From: Microbacterium sp. BLY
GTDB taxonomy: Bacteria; Actinomycetota; Actinomycetes; Actinomycetales; Microbacteriaceae
Reading direction: 5' to 3'
Assembly: GCF_017939615.1 (NCBI RefSeq)
Contig: NZ_JAGKSR010000001.1
Location: forward strand, 2,480,001-2,544,000
Length of the DNA: 64,000 nt
Shown: positions 43,398 to 52,122 of the stretch, in pieces
How the letters are laid out: each line of letters begins with the position of its first letter
Position numbering within the stretch: position 1 is the stretch's first letter
Translations under genes and position numbers: made by a program
The notes under the pieces: model-generated
What the model saw: the letters and a program-made list of their open reading frames with translations, nothing else
What the model was told of the DNA's origin: nothing
The model's database searches: none

Positions 43398-44975
43398 TCA
43401 GCTCGCCTCGCGGAGCACCGGGTCGGTCACGTCGTCGATCTTGGAGGACCGGATCGGGTGACCGCTGGTGGACAGGCAGCGCCCGGTCTTCAGGTCCCAC
43501 TTCCAGTCGTGCATGCTGCACGTGAGGATGCCGTCCTCGTCGACCTTCCCGGTCTTGGTGAGGTCGGCGCGCAGATGCGGGCAGCGGCGCTGGACGACCC
43601 AGTCGCCGATCTCCGCGTCCTCCGTCTGGTCCGTCTGCTCCTGGTACCAGTTCTCCACGTATTCGATCCGGTCGACCGAGAGGCACTTCAGGAACGTGGT
43701 GAGGAACTCGTTGAACTTGCCGCTGCGGCCGACCGAGAACTGCATCGACAGGAAGATCGAGTTGGACCAGTCGATCTCGTGGTCGCGGATGTTCGTCGAG
43801 ACGAGGTCGGCCGGGATCGTGTACCAGTAGACGCACTCCTCGCCGGCGTACTCGCGCACCTTGGCGCGCGGGAAGTCGACGACCATGTCGAGCTCGCCGA
43901 TGCGGAACCGGACGTGTCCCCCGACACCGAGGCGGATGGTGCGCGACTTCTTCAGCAGCGGCTCCCACCATTCCTTGATGGCGGCCAGCATCTCGTCGGG
44001 CGGGATGATCTCGGCGCGGGAGGCCTCCTCGTCGCGGATCTCCTGCTGCCTCGTCGCGCGCTGCTCTTCGAGGTAGTCCCACTTCTTATCGAAGATGTGG
44101 GCGAGCTCGGCCTCGGAGTAGAGCGTCTGCTCGGTGGTCACCGCACCGCCGTCGATCGTGACGAGCGTCCCGGGGACGAAGAGCTGCCCGTCGTACTTCG
44201 GCGCCAGCTCCTTCATGTGTGCGATGAACTGCTTCTGGTCCGTGAAGATGGACTCGCCGTTGCGGCCCATCCCGTTGAAGTCGAAGAGATCGTCGCGGAG
44301 GAACATGGGCGGGCCCGCCATCGGGAAGACGTGCGGAGCATCGACCTTCTCGATGTAGTACATCGCCCGCTTGTTCTGCGCCTCGCGCTTGAGGCGTGCG
44401 AAGTTCTGCTTCGCGTCCAGCGGCAGGTCGTAGACCATAGGCCACCAGATGGCCCCGGAGACCTGGGTGAAGTAGGCGTCCGGCGTGCCGAAGTGCAGGA
44501 GCTTCTCGAGGTCGAGCGGGTGCGAGTCGTTCTGGTTCAGCATCGATCCGGTGCCGTCGTCCACGCTCAGCGACGAGTCGCCGATGGGGCCGTCGCTCGG
44601 TGCCCGGAGCGGGGTGATCATCATCTTCAGCGCGCCGCGCTCCATGATCTCGCCGGCCGGCGCATACGTGATGTTCGTGTAGCCGAGCGCCCGGATGTCC
44701 TGCTCGAGGTCGTCGACCGGATACTCGGGCAGCAGCACTTCGATGTCCTTGCGGATGTAGCGCTCGAGAAGCGCCGGATCGAAGTGGTCGCGGTGGCGGT
44801 GGGAGATGTAGAGGAAGTCGGCCTCGCGGCCGTAGCGCTCCCAGTCGAGGCCGCGATTGTCGGGGAACGGGAACCAGGACCCGAAGAAGGACGGGCCGAG
44901 CACCGGGTCGCAGATGATGTTGCCACCCACCGTCTCGATGAACATGCCGGCGTGGCCGAGTCCCGTGATCCGCAT
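43398..44975 (-). CDS. Metallo-beta-lactamase-fold protein with C-terminal Rieske domain
   Basis: A 525-residue two-domain protein. The N-terminal half is a metallo-beta-lactamase / UlaG-like fold with the dinuclear metal motif SHRHRDHFD (58-66). The C-terminal 65 residues form a Rieske [2Fe-2S] site: Cys465-Pro-His467 and Cys486-x2-His489. CMP-N-acetylneuraminate hydroxylase has similar parts but with Rieske first. The protein is soluble, with no signal peptide. Its substrate is unknown; related actinobacterial proteins are common but uncharacterised as far as I know. TACAAT about 28 bases before the ATG is a possible -10. It is read toward pyrR but separated from it by the pyr leader. Confidence 0.85.
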   Translation of the reverse strand: MRITGLGHAGMFIETVGGNIICDPVLGPSFFGSWFPFPDNRGLDWERYGREADFLYISHRHRDHFDPALLERYIRKDIEVLLPEYPVDDLEQDIRALGYTNITYAPAGEIMERGALKMMITPLRAPSDGPIGDSSLSVDDGTGSMLNQNDSHPLDLEKLLHFGTPDAYFTQVSGAIWWPMVYDLPLDAKQNFARLKREAQNKRAMYYIEKVDAPHVFPMAGPPMFLRDDLFDFNGMGRNGESIFTDQKQFIAHMKELAPKYDGQLFVPGTLVTIDGGAVTTEQTLYSEAELAHIFDKKWDYLEEQRATRQQEIRDEEASRAEIIPPDEMLAAIKEWWEPLLKKSRTIRLGVGGHVRFRIGELDMVVDFPRAKVREYAGEECVYWYTIPADLVSTNIRDHEIDWSNSIFLSMQFSVGRSGKFNEFLTTFLKCLSVDRIEYVENWYQEQTDQTEDAEIGDWVVQRRCPHLRADLTKTGKVDEDGILTCSMHDWKWDLKTGRCLSTSGHPIRSSKIDDVTDPVLREAS

Positions 44976-45003
44976 TGCATTCCTCTCGAAGATGAACCGT
45001 TCG

Positions 45004-45009
45004 ATTGTA
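45004..45009 (-). promoter_or_regulatory. Possible -10 element for the MBL-Rieske gene
   Basis: TACAAT on the minus strand lies 28 bases before the ATG, at a distance allowing a short leader with AGAGGA as ribosome site. I see no TTGACA-like -35 at 16-19 bases, so this is weak. Confidence 0.35.
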
Positions 45010-45027
45010 CCGACGGCTCCCTGGGCA

Positions 45028-45046
45028 CCCGGCGGGACGAGCCGGG
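45028..45046 (-). terminator. Hairpin after the SNF2 helicase gene
   Basis: CCCGGC and GCCGGG flank a seven-base loop, ten bases past the helicase stop codon. The preceding minus-strand sequence has CTTTTCC before the stem rather than a T-tract after it, so termination is plausible but not strong. Confidence 0.4.
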
Positions 45047-45056
45047 GAAAAGCGCG

Positions 45057-48020
45057 CTAGGCGTCGAAGAGCCCGCGGATGTCGTCCGCGGTGAGGCTCT
45101 GCGCGAAGAGGGCATCGTCGTCGAGCACCGCCGTGAACAGCCGCGCCTTGCGACGCTGCAGCGCGAGGACCTTCTCCTCGATGGTGCCGGTCGCGATCAT
45201 CCGGTAGACGAACACCTGGCTGTCCTGTCCGATCCGGTGCGTGCGGTCGACGGCTTGCGCCTCGGCGGCGGGATTCCACCACGGGTCGAGCAGGAACACG
45301 TAGTCGGCCTCGGTCAGGGTGAGACCGAATCCCCCGGCCTTCAGGCTGATGAGGAACACCGGCTGTTCGCCGGCGGTGAACCCCGCCACGACCTGCTCCC
45401 GATGGCGCGTGGAGCCGTCGAGATGGGCGTACGGAATGCCGGCGGCGTCGAGACGCGCGGCCGCCATGTCGAGGAACGAGGTGAACTGGCTGAAGACGAG
45501 AGCGCGATGCCCCTCCGCCTGCAGCTCGACGATCCGCTCCAGGAGCACGTCGAGCTTGCGTGAGCCGAGACGGGCGTCGGCGTCGTCGATCAGACCGGGG
45601 GCGAGACTCAGCATGCGCATCAGCGTGAGCGAGCGGAAGACGATGAAGCGGTTCCGGTCGAGATCCTCCAGCAGCCCGAGCACTTTCTGCCGCTCGCGCT
45701 GCAGCACCGTCTCGTACAGCTCGCGGTGCGCGGCGCTCAGCTCGACCTCGAGCACCTGCTCCTGCTTGGGCGGCAGATCGGGCGCGACCAGTTCCTTGGT
45801 GCGCCGGAGCACGAGCGGACGGATGCGGCGGCGCAGCTGTGCCAGCCGGCGCTGCCGATACGGGCCGCCCTCCGCGTTCTCGGGCACCTTCCCGTGTTCG
45901 ATCGGCTGGACGTACTGTTCGCGGAACTTCCGGGCGGACGCGAACAGGCCGGGCGCGGTGAGCTTCAGCAACGCCCAGAGCTCGGTGAGACTGTTCTCCA
46001 AGGGCGTGCCGGTGACCGCGAGCGTCACATCGGCGGAGAAGCGCGCGACCGCACGGTGGAGCTTGGTCGCCGGATTCTTGACGAATTGGGCTTCGTCGAG
46101 GATCAGCCCGGCCCAGGCGACCTCAGCGAACCCGTCCTCGTCGAGTCGGGCGACGGCATACGTGGTGAGCACGACGTCCGCCTCTCCGGCCACGGCGGCC
46201 GCGGGTGGGCCGGCCGTGGAGTCCCGGGTGACCACACGGAGTCCCGGGGCGAAACGGGCGGCCTCGGTGCGCCAGGTCGCGAGGACGGAGGTCGGGACGA
46301 CGACGAGGAACGGCCGCTCCTCCCCCGACGCGCGCGCGTGCAGCAGGAGGGCGAGGAGCTGCACCGTCTTGCCCAGACCCATGTCGTCGGCGAGGATGCC
46401 GCCGAGCCGATGGGACCAGAGGAAGGCGAGCCAGTCCAGCCCCTCCTTCTGATCCGGCCGCAGCTGCGCCGTGAGCCCGGGCGGGAGCGGGACGGACGGA
46501 ACCTCGGACGCGCGCCGGAGGCCGTCGGCGGTGGCACGCCAGCTCACGGCGGGAAGCGCCTCGTCGGCGAGGTCTTCGAACTCCTCCCAGAGATCCGTCT
46601 GATGGCGGCTGAGGCGCGGCCCCGTCTCCCACTCATCGAGGTCGCCCGCCTCGTCCAGCAGCTCGCGGAGGCGATCGAGTGCCGGGTGGTTCAGCGAGAG
46701 ATAGCTGCCGTCGACCAGCAGGAGCTTGCGCCGCCCGGCGCTCATGGCGGTGAACAGCGGCTCGAAGGGGATACTCCGTCCGTCGATCCGCACGATGACA
46801 CCGAGATCGAACCAGTCCGGATCCGTGGTCTCGACGGTGGAGACGGTGATCTCGGGTTCTCCCGTGAGCTCGCGATACGTCTTGCGGCGGCCGGACACCT
46901 CCACCGTGACCCCTTCGGCCTCGAGCGCGGGCACCGTGCGCGTCATGAACTCGGCGGCCTCGACGTCATGGAAAGCGCCCGTGGGCGCGAACACGGCGCT
47001 CGACCGTTCCTCCCAGACAGCGCGCAGGCGGTCGGCGACGGCCGCTTCCGCGTCCGGATCGCGGATGCCCTCCGATCCCGCGACGAAGGCGACCCGCCCG
47101 AAGCCGCGGTACTCCCACTCGATGACGTATTCCACGGTGTCGCCGCGACGAAAGGCCACCCGCAGCACGGCGCGCGGTGGCGGGAGGGCGGGCAGCGCGA
47201 CGCGGCCGACGGCGCGGACCGCCACCCGGCGCGCGAGAAGCGGATAGGCGTCGCGGAGGAACGCGGACTCGTCGGTCGCCGGTACCACGAGCGCGCCGGT
47301 GCGGACCAGGGAATGCGCCGGCCCCGCCAGCGGCAGTTCGGCGAGCGTCACCTGCAGCCGGGCGCCGATCGGGGCCACCGCGTACACGCCGGCGCGGCCC
47401 AGGGGACGCACGGTCCCCGACTCGGTCTCGCGGCCGTCCAGCGTCACGACCGGACGGACGACGAGACCGCCGTCGTCGTCGCGGGAGACGGCGGCGGTCA
47501 GCTCCGCCGACTCCGCCAGCACGAGCGTCGTCGAGCGCTGGGCCGCGACGAGCGGAATGCCCAGGTCGGTGGCGGATCGCAGATGGCTCCAGAGGAGACG
47601 CGACTCGATGAGGTCTGCGACGAGCCAGTCCCCCGCCGTGCCGGACAGTAGCGTGTCGCGCGCGATGCTCAGCAGGTCGGCGAACCACCGGGACTGCTCG
47701 CGACCGTACTGTGCCGGTGCGCGGCGGACCGCGTCCCAGGTCGCCGCGCCGAGCACCCAGGACCCCGTCGTGGCACTCCGCTCCAGAGGCCGGATGCCCA
47801 GGAGGAGCTCTCCCACACCCTGGGCCACATCACGCGGCGTGGCGGTACGTTGCGGACGCGAAGCCCACGGGTTGGCGCCACGGGAGTCGCGGACTCGCAG
47901 TTCGAAGCCGAGGGCGAGCGGCGTCGTCGACGGGGAATCCGCGCCGGTGTCGAGCAGCACGCGCCAGTCGGGCGCGCCGTCTCCCGGCGCGCCGGAGGTG
48001 GAGGCGGGCGGGCGGATCAT
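45057..48020 (-). CDS. SNF2/SWI2-family DEAD/DEAH-box ATPase
   Basis: A 987-residue SNF2-type ATPase. The C-terminal half has the paired RecA domains: ILADDMGLGKT (about 541-551), VVPTSVLATW, LDEAQFVKN, VTGTPLENSLTELWALL, then VFSQFTSFLDM, SLKAGGFGLTLTEADYV and the arginine-finger QAVDRTHRIGQ (about 919-929). The N-terminal 490 residues are an accessory region without the cysteine-rich SWIM finger found in many bacterial SNF2 proteins. Such enzymes translocate on duplex DNA; the role here is unknown. The ATG at 48020 has AGGA about ten bases upstream; a longer frame overlaps nusB and is rejected. Confidence 0.92.
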   Translation of the reverse strand: MIRPPASTSGAPGDGAPDWRVLLDTGADSPSTTPLALGFELRVRDSRGANPWASRPQRTATPRDVAQGVGELLLGIRPLERSATTGSWVLGAATWDAVRRAPAQYGREQSRWFADLLSIARDTLLSGTAGDWLVADLIESRLLWSHLRSATDLGIPLVAAQRSTTLVLAESAELTAAVSRDDDGGLVVRPVVTLDGRETESGTVRPLGRAGVYAVAPIGARLQVTLAELPLAGPAHSLVRTGALVVPATDESAFLRDAYPLLARRVAVRAVGRVALPALPPPRAVLRVAFRRGDTVEYVIEWEYRGFGRVAFVAGSEGIRDPDAEAAVADRLRAVWEERSSAVFAPTGAFHDVEAAEFMTRTVPALEAEGVTVEVSGRRKTYRELTGEPEITVSTVETTDPDWFDLGVIVRIDGRSIPFEPLFTAMSAGRRKLLLVDGSYLSLNHPALDRLRELLDEAGDLDEWETGPRLSRHQTDLWEEFEDLADEALPAVSWRATADGLRRASEVPSVPLPPGLTAQLRPDQKEGLDWLAFLWSHRLGGILADDMGLGKTVQLLALLLHARASGEERPFLVVVPTSVLATWRTEAARFAPGLRVVTRDSTAGPPAAAVAGEADVVLTTYAVARLDEDGFAEVAWAGLILDEAQFVKNPATKLHRAVARFSADVTLAVTGTPLENSLTELWALLKLTAPGLFASARKFREQYVQPIEHGKVPENAEGGPYRQRRLAQLRRRIRPLVLRRTKELVAPDLPPKQEQVLEVELSAAHRELYETVLQRERQKVLGLLEDLDRNRFIVFRSLTLMRMLSLAPGLIDDADARLGSRKLDVLLERIVELQAEGHRALVFSQFTSFLDMAAARLDAAGIPYAHLDGSTRHREQVVAGFTAGEQPVFLISLKAGGFGLTLTEADYVFLLDPWWNPAAEAQAVDRTHRIGQDSQVFVYRMIATGTIEEKVLALQRRKARLFTAVLDDDALFAQSLTADDIRGLFDA

Positions 48021-48061
48021 GGGACGATCCTGCCCGCTGCCGCCGACACCGCGCGCGGAGG

Positions 48062-48472
48062 TCAGGACGAGCGGGCGACGCGGGCGAGCACCCCGTGCAC
48101 GAACGCACCCGACTCGTCGGTGGAGAACTCCTTCGCGAGCTCCACCGCCTCGTCGATCGCGACCGCCGTGGGCACCTCGTCGTTGAAGAGGATCTCCCAC
48201 GCGCCGATGCGCAGGAGCGCACGGTCGACCGCGGGCATCCGCTCCAGCTTCCATTCGCGACTGTGCGTCGTGATCTGCTCGTCGATCTCGTCGCGCTGAT
48301 CGATGATGCCGTCGACGATCTCGCGGGCGTACAGCCACGAGGCCTCGCGGGCCGGCTCGTTGGCCGCACGCTTGGCTTCGGCCGCCAGGGCGACGGCGAC
48401 CTCGTCGCCGCGGACGTCGGCGGAGAACAGGATGTCGAGCGCGCGCTTGCGCGCCTTCGTGCGGGCGCTCAC
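48062..48472 (-). CDS. nusB: Transcription antitermination factor NusB
   Basis: A 136-residue NusB that, with S10, binds boxA in rRNA leaders. ARTKARKRALDILFSADVRG starts the all-helical fold, and VDRALLRIGAWEILFNDEVPTAVAIDEAVELAKEF, split over two helices, is the conserved core. The GTG start lies three bases after the efp stop, the usual efp-nusB order. The SNF2 gene follows after 41 bases. Confidence 0.96.
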   Translation of the reverse strand: MSARTKARKRALDILFSADVRGDEVAVALAAEAKRAANEPAREASWLYAREIVDGIIDQRDEIDEQITTHSREWKLERMPAVDRALLRIGAWEILFNDEVPTAVAIDEAVELAKEFSTDESGAFVHGVLARVARSS

Positions 48473-48475
48473 GCC

Positions 48476-49036
48476 TTACTTCTCGCGGCCGAGGTACTCA
48501 CCCGTGCGGGTGTCGACCTTGACCTTCGTACCGGTCTCCAGGAACAGCGGAACCTGGATCTCGTAGCCGGTCTCGAGCGTCGCGGGCTTGGTGCCGGCGG
48601 ACGAGCGGTCGCCCTGCAGACCGGGCTCGGTGTAGGTCACCTCGAGGATGACCGACGCCGGGAGGTCGATGTAGAGGGGGTTGCCGTTGTTGAGGGCGAT
48701 CGTGACCTGCTGGTTCTCGAGCAGGAAGTTCTTCGCGTCGCCGACCGTGGCGGCCGGCAGCGTGATCTGGTCGAAGTCGGTCTGGTCCATGAACACGAAC
48801 CCGTCACCGTCGGTGTACAGGTAGGTGTAGTCGCGGCGGTCGACGTTCTCGATGTCGATCTTCGCCCCGGCGTTGTACGTGCGGTCCACGGTCTTGCCCG
48901 AAACGACGTTCTTCAGCTTCGTGCGGACGAACGCGCCGCCCTTGCCCGGCTTGACGTGCTGGAACTCGATGACGCTCCAGAGCTGCCCGTCGATGCTGAG
49001 GACGACGCCGTTCTTGATGTCTGCGGTGGATGCCAT
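48476..49036 (-). CDS. efp: Elongation factor P
   Basis: A 186-residue EF-P, which rescues ribosomes stalled on polyproline. The three beta-barrel domains are complete: the first with [10 protein letters not shown], where Lys32 is at the modification-loop tip, the second with [21 protein letters not shown] in parts, and the third ending [10 protein letters not shown]. There is no EpmA/EpmB gene nearby, and the unmodified-lysine loop type is usual in actinobacteria. The ATG at 49036 is correct; the longer frame is spurious. TAGAAT at 49089-49094 is a possible -10. Confidence 0.97.
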   Translation of the reverse strand: MASTADIKNGVVLSIDGQLWSVIEFQHVKPGKGGAFVRTKLKNVVSGKTVDRTYNAGAKIDIENVDRRDYTYLYTDGDGFVFMDQTDFDQITLPAATVGDAKNFLLENQQVTIALNNGNPLYIDLPASVILEVTYTEPGLQGDRSSAGTKPATLETGYEIQVPLFLETGTKVKVDTRTGEYLGREK

Positions 49037-49088
49037 GTGCGAGGAGTTCCGTTCCTGAGTCCGTGGGGCCGGGGTCGGCCGACAGTCG

Positions 49089-49094
49089 ATTCTA
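49089..49094 (-). promoter_or_regulatory. Possible -10 element for efp
   Basis: TAGAAT on the minus strand lies 52 bases upstream of the efp ATG in a 175-base gap between divergent genes. No convincing -35 accompanies it. The rest of that gap shows no clear structure. Confidence 0.3.
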
Positions 49095-49211
49095 CGGGAT
49101 GCCCGGTGCAGGCCGCCGCGTGGGCACGATAGACGCTCCTGTGCGGGAGGGGTACCCCCGTGACGCCGCTCACCGCCCCGCGCAGGCTGAGCACGGACAG
49201 GAGGAATCGAC

Positions 49212-49550
49212 ATGACCGAGGACGACCGCGAACGGGATCCGACCAGGATGGCGAACCAGCCGGCGCTGCGGACGTCGTCGGGGGCCGTCTGGCTCATCGT
49301 CGCCGCGCTCTTCACGGCCGTCAGCCTCGTGCCGCTCATCGGGATCGTCCGCAGCGGCGGTGCGGCGGGAACGGTCGGCCTCGTGACCGCGCTCCTGCTG
49401 GTGCTGGGCCTGGTGACGATGGTCGTCATCCGTCTCACGGTGAGGAGCGTTCGCGCTCGGCTCCGCGCTCTCGCGGCATGCTTCCTCGCGATGGCGGGCC
49501 TCACGCTCGTGGGCATCACCGTCTGCGTGCTGCTTGTCGGCCTGCCCTGA
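49212..49550 (+). CDS. Small three-helix membrane protein, unknown
   Basis: A 112-residue protein with three predicted membrane helices, about residues 24-46 ([19 protein letters not shown]), 51-73 and 86-111, after an acidic-then-polar N-terminal stretch of 20 residues. Its ATG follows the strong ribosome site AGGAGG at about ten bases. I do not recognise the family. It is one of the few plus-strand genes, divergent from efp and convergent with aroQ, whose stop is ten bases away. Codon use looks typical of its neighbours, so it is a real gene rather than a shadow. Confidence 0.75.
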   Translation: MTEDDRERDPTRMANQPALRTSSGAVWLIVAALFTAVSLVPLIGIVRSGGAAGTVGLVTALLLVLGLVTMVVIRLTVRSVRARLRALAACFLAMAGLTLVGITVCVLLVGLP

Positions 49551-49560
49551 CCCCGCCCGC

Positions 49561-50001
49561 TCAGAGGTGAGCGACGAGTTCCCGCACCGCCTCGGCGTAG
49601 CCTTCCACGCCGTGCCCGACGACGCGGACGGCAGCGACGTCGTGCAGGTACGAGTGGTGACGGAACTCCTCGCGGGCGTAGACGTCGGAGATGTGCACCT
49701 CGGCGAACGGCAACGCGACGCCGGTGAGAGCATCACGCAGGGCGACCGATGTGTGCGTGAGGCCGCCCGGATTGATGACGATGCCCGCGCAGTCCGCACG
49801 CGCCTCGTGGATCGCATCGATGAGCACACCCTCATGGTTGCTCTGCAGGGCCCGCACCTCGAACCCGAGTGCGGCGGCGGCCTCCGCGGTGATCCGCTCG
49901 ACGTCGGCCAGCGTCGCAGTGCCGTAGACCTCGGGCTCGCGGGTGCCGAGGAGGTTCAGGTTGGGGCCGTTGACGAGCAGCAGCCGACGCGGGCCGGTCA
50001 T
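49561..50001 (-). CDS. aroQ: 3-dehydroquinate dehydratase, type II
   Basis: A 146-residue type II dehydroquinase, the third shikimate-pathway step. [19 protein letters not shown] carries the Asn, Arg and Tyr of the active-site lid, [13 protein letters not shown] the following Asn and Glu, [17 protein letters not shown] the substrate loop, and [16 protein letters not shown] the base-pairing His. The ATG at 50001 overlaps the acetyltransferase stop by four bases. It is the last gene of the aro operon; TrpC and chorismate users downstream depend on its product. Confidence 0.97.
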   Translation of the reverse strand: MTGPRRLLLVNGPNLNLLGTREPEVYGTATLADVERITAEAAAALGFEVRALQSNHEGVLIDAIHEARADCAGIVINPGGLTHTSVALRDALTGVALPFAEVHISDVYAREEFRHHSYLHDVAAVRVVGHGVEGYAEAVRELVAHL

Positions 50002-50522
50002 GCGGGCACGCTCCCCGTGTGCGCCAGCTCCCGGCGCATGACCCACTCTCGTCCGAAGCCGGAGGTCTCGATCGCGCCGGTCTGGACGAAGCCGCATCGA
50101 CGGTAGACCGCCTGCGCGCGCTCGTTGTCGACATGCACCTCGAGCACGAGCGCACGGAAGTCGCGGTCGCGTGCCCAGGCGGCGGCGTCGTCGAGGAGCG
50201 CATCGATGACCCCCGCACCGCGGTGCGCGTCTGCCACGTACACCCCCACGACGAGCCCGGCGTCGTGCTGCTCGCGATGCGGGAGCACCGTCACCGTCCC
50301 GGTCCAGGTGCCGTCGTCGGCGATCGCGACGAACTGCGTCGCGGCGGCATCACCCGCGGCGTTCGCCGCGCGCTCCTGCCAGAAGCGGTCGGGCTGTGCG
50401 GCGGCGTGCTCGACGGTGTCGAGGAACGCCATCGGCGCGGCCGGGTCGGCGAGGGCCTGCAACCGCAGCGCCTTGACCTCCCGCCAGTCCTCCGGTGTGA
50501 TGCGCCGGACGGCGATGCTCAT
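49998..50522 (-). CDS. GNAT acetyltransferase embedded in the aro operon
   Basis: A 174-residue GNAT protein: VRRITPEDWREVKALRLQAL at the start, VGVYVADAHRGAGVIDALL as the acetyl-CoA loop (with AHRGAG in place of the usual Q/R-x-x-G-x-G/A), and VHVDNERAQAVYRRCGFVQTG as the closing strand. The target is unknown. It overlaps aroB by four bases and aroQ by four bases, so it is made with shikimate enzymes, yet no acetyl transfer belongs to that pathway. I cannot tell whether it modifies a protein, a metabolite or an antibiotic. Confidence 0.88.
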   Translation of the reverse strand: MSIAVRRITPEDWREVKALRLQALADPAAPMAFLDTVEHAAAQPDRFWQERAANAAGDAAATQFVAIADDGTWTGTVTVLPHREQHDAGLVVGVYVADAHRGAGVIDALLDDAAAWARDRDFRALVLEVHVDNERAQAVYRRCGFVQTGAIETSGFGREWVMRRELAHTGSVPA

Positions 50523-51607
50523 GAGCCGATCTCCTGGTACGCCGCGAACAGCAGTGACTCGTCCGGTGCCTGGAGCACGGTGGGCTTGGCGATGTCGTCC
50601 AGCAGGATGAACCGGAGCATGCCGCCGCGGCTCTTCTTGTCGCGCTGCATCGTGGCGAGCAGCTGCGGCCAGGCTCCGGCGCGGTACGAGGTGGGCAGGC
50701 CCAGCGACTCGAGGATCGTCCGGTGGCGCTCCGCCGCGGCATCCGACAGCCGTCCGGCCAACCGGGAGAGCTCCGCGGCGTACAGCATGCCGATGGAGAT
50801 CGCCGCCCCGTGCCGCCAGCGGTATCGCTCCGCGTGCTCGATCGCGTGTCCGAGCGTGTGTCCGTAGTTGAGGATCTCGCGCTGTCCGGCCTCGCGGAAG
50901 TCGTCCGACACGACCTGCGCCTTCATGTCGATCGCGAGCTCGACCGCCCGACGGAACTCGTCCGTCGCGGTGTCGACCGCGCGCGTCGGATCGGCTTCGA
51001 TGATGTCGAGGATCTCCGGCGCCCAGATGAAGCCGGCCTTGACGACCTCCGCGAAGCCGGCGGTGGCCTCGTTCGGGCTCAGGCTGCCCAGCTCGTCGAG
51101 GTCGCCGATGACGGCGCGCGGAGCCCAGAAGGCGCCGACGAGGTTCTTCCCCTCCGCGGTGTTGACGCCGGTCTTGCCCCCCACGGCGGCGTCCACGAGG
51201 CCGAGGACGGTGGTCGGCACCTGGATGACCTGGACGCCCCGCAGCCAGGTGGCCGCCACGAAGCCGGCGAGGTCGGTCACCGCGCCCCCGCCGTAGCCGA
51301 TGACCGCATCGGTGCGGGTGAAGTCGGCCTGGCCCATCACCTGCCAGCAGAAGGCCGCGACCTCGATGCGCTTGCCCTGCTCGGCATCCGGGATCTCGGC
51401 GAGGAGCACCTCTCGCGGCCCCTCGGCCGTGTCGGCGAGGATGCGGTCGCGGAGTTCGGCGGCGCGAGCCGCGAGGGTCGGTGGATGCACGACCAGGACC
51501 TTGCGGACGCCGGGCGCCAGCGCCGCCGCGACCTGGTCGAGGATTCCCCGGCCGATGCTGATGTCGTAGGCGTCGTTCCCGGTGACGCTGATGGTCGTCG
51601 TGCTCAT
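50519..51607 (-). CDS. aroB: 3-dehydroquinate synthase
   Basis: A 362-residue AroB, the NAD- and metal-dependent second shikimate step. AVIGYGGGAVTDLAGFVAATWLRG holds the NAD-binding loop, VPTTVLGLVDAAVGGKTGVN the substrate region, and LNYGHTLGHAIEHAE the metal-binding histidines. The ATG at 51607 follows GGAGAG-type sequence and overlaps the aroK stop by four bases; the longer frame enters aroK and is discarded. Confidence 0.97.
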   Translation of the reverse strand: MSTTTISVTGNDAYDISIGRGILDQVAAALAPGVRKVLVVHPPTLAARAAELRDRILADTAEGPREVLLAEIPDAEQGKRIEVAAFCWQVMGQADFTRTDAVIGYGGGAVTDLAGFVAATWLRGVQVIQVPTTVLGLVDAAVGGKTGVNTAEGKNLVGAFWAPRAVIGDLDELGSLSPNEATAGFAEVVKAGFIWAPEILDIIEADPTRAVDTATDEFRRAVELAIDMKAQVVSDDFREAGQREILNYGHTLGHAIEHAERYRWRHGAAISIGMLYAAELSRLAGRLSDAAAERHRTILESLGLPTSYRAGAWPQLLATMQRDKKSRGGMLRFILLDDIAKPTVLQAPDESLLFAAYQEIGS

Positions 51608-52122
51608 CGCTGTTCTCTCCTCCATGCCACGATCTCGTCCGCGATGCGCTGCATCGGACGCCGCGAGGTGTCGAACGTCGTCGATGCCACCTCGTCGTAC
51701 CATCCTCGCCGTTCGGCGAAGATCCGCTTCCACTTCTCGACGGGGTCATCGCCCGCCAGGAGGGGGCGCGTCCCCCCGCGCAGGCGATCGGCCACCGCCG
51801 CCTCGTCGACGGTGAGGAACACCACGGGATGGTCGCGCAGCAGCTCCCGCGTCTCGGGATCCGTGACCGCGCCGCCCCCCAGCGAGATCACGCCACCCTC
51901 GGCCAGTGCCGTGCGGACTGCGTCGCGCTCCAGCGTCCGGAAGTGCGGTTCGCCGTGAGCGGCGAAGATCTCCGAGATCGGTCCGTGCGCGGCGACGAGG
52001 CGTTTGTCCGTGTCGATAAACGCGACGCCGAGGCGCCGTGCGACCCGTCGTCCGATGCTGGTCTTGCCGGCCGCCATCGGCCCGACGAGGACCACCGTGA
52101 GCGGGTCAGCCTCGTTCGTCAT
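51604..52122 (-). CDS. aroK: Shikimate kinase
   Basis: A 172-residue shikimate kinase. [17 protein letters not shown] is the Walker A loop, FIDTDKRLV carries the substrate Asp, VISLGGGAV the shikimate-binding glycines, and RPLLAGDDP is the lid with its Arg. It uses ATP to make shikimate 3-phosphate. The ATG at 52122 lies within the end of aroC (17-base overlap), and aroB overlaps its stop by four bases. Confidence 0.96.
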   Translation of the reverse strand: MTNEADPLTVVLVGPMAAGKTSIGRRVARRLGVAFIDTDKRLVAAHGPISEIFAAHGEPHFRTLERDAVRTALAEGGVISLGGGAVTDPETRELLRDHPVVFLTVDEAAVADRLRGGTRPLLAGDDPVEKWKRIFAERRGWYDEVASTTFDTSRRPMQRIADEIVAWRREQR

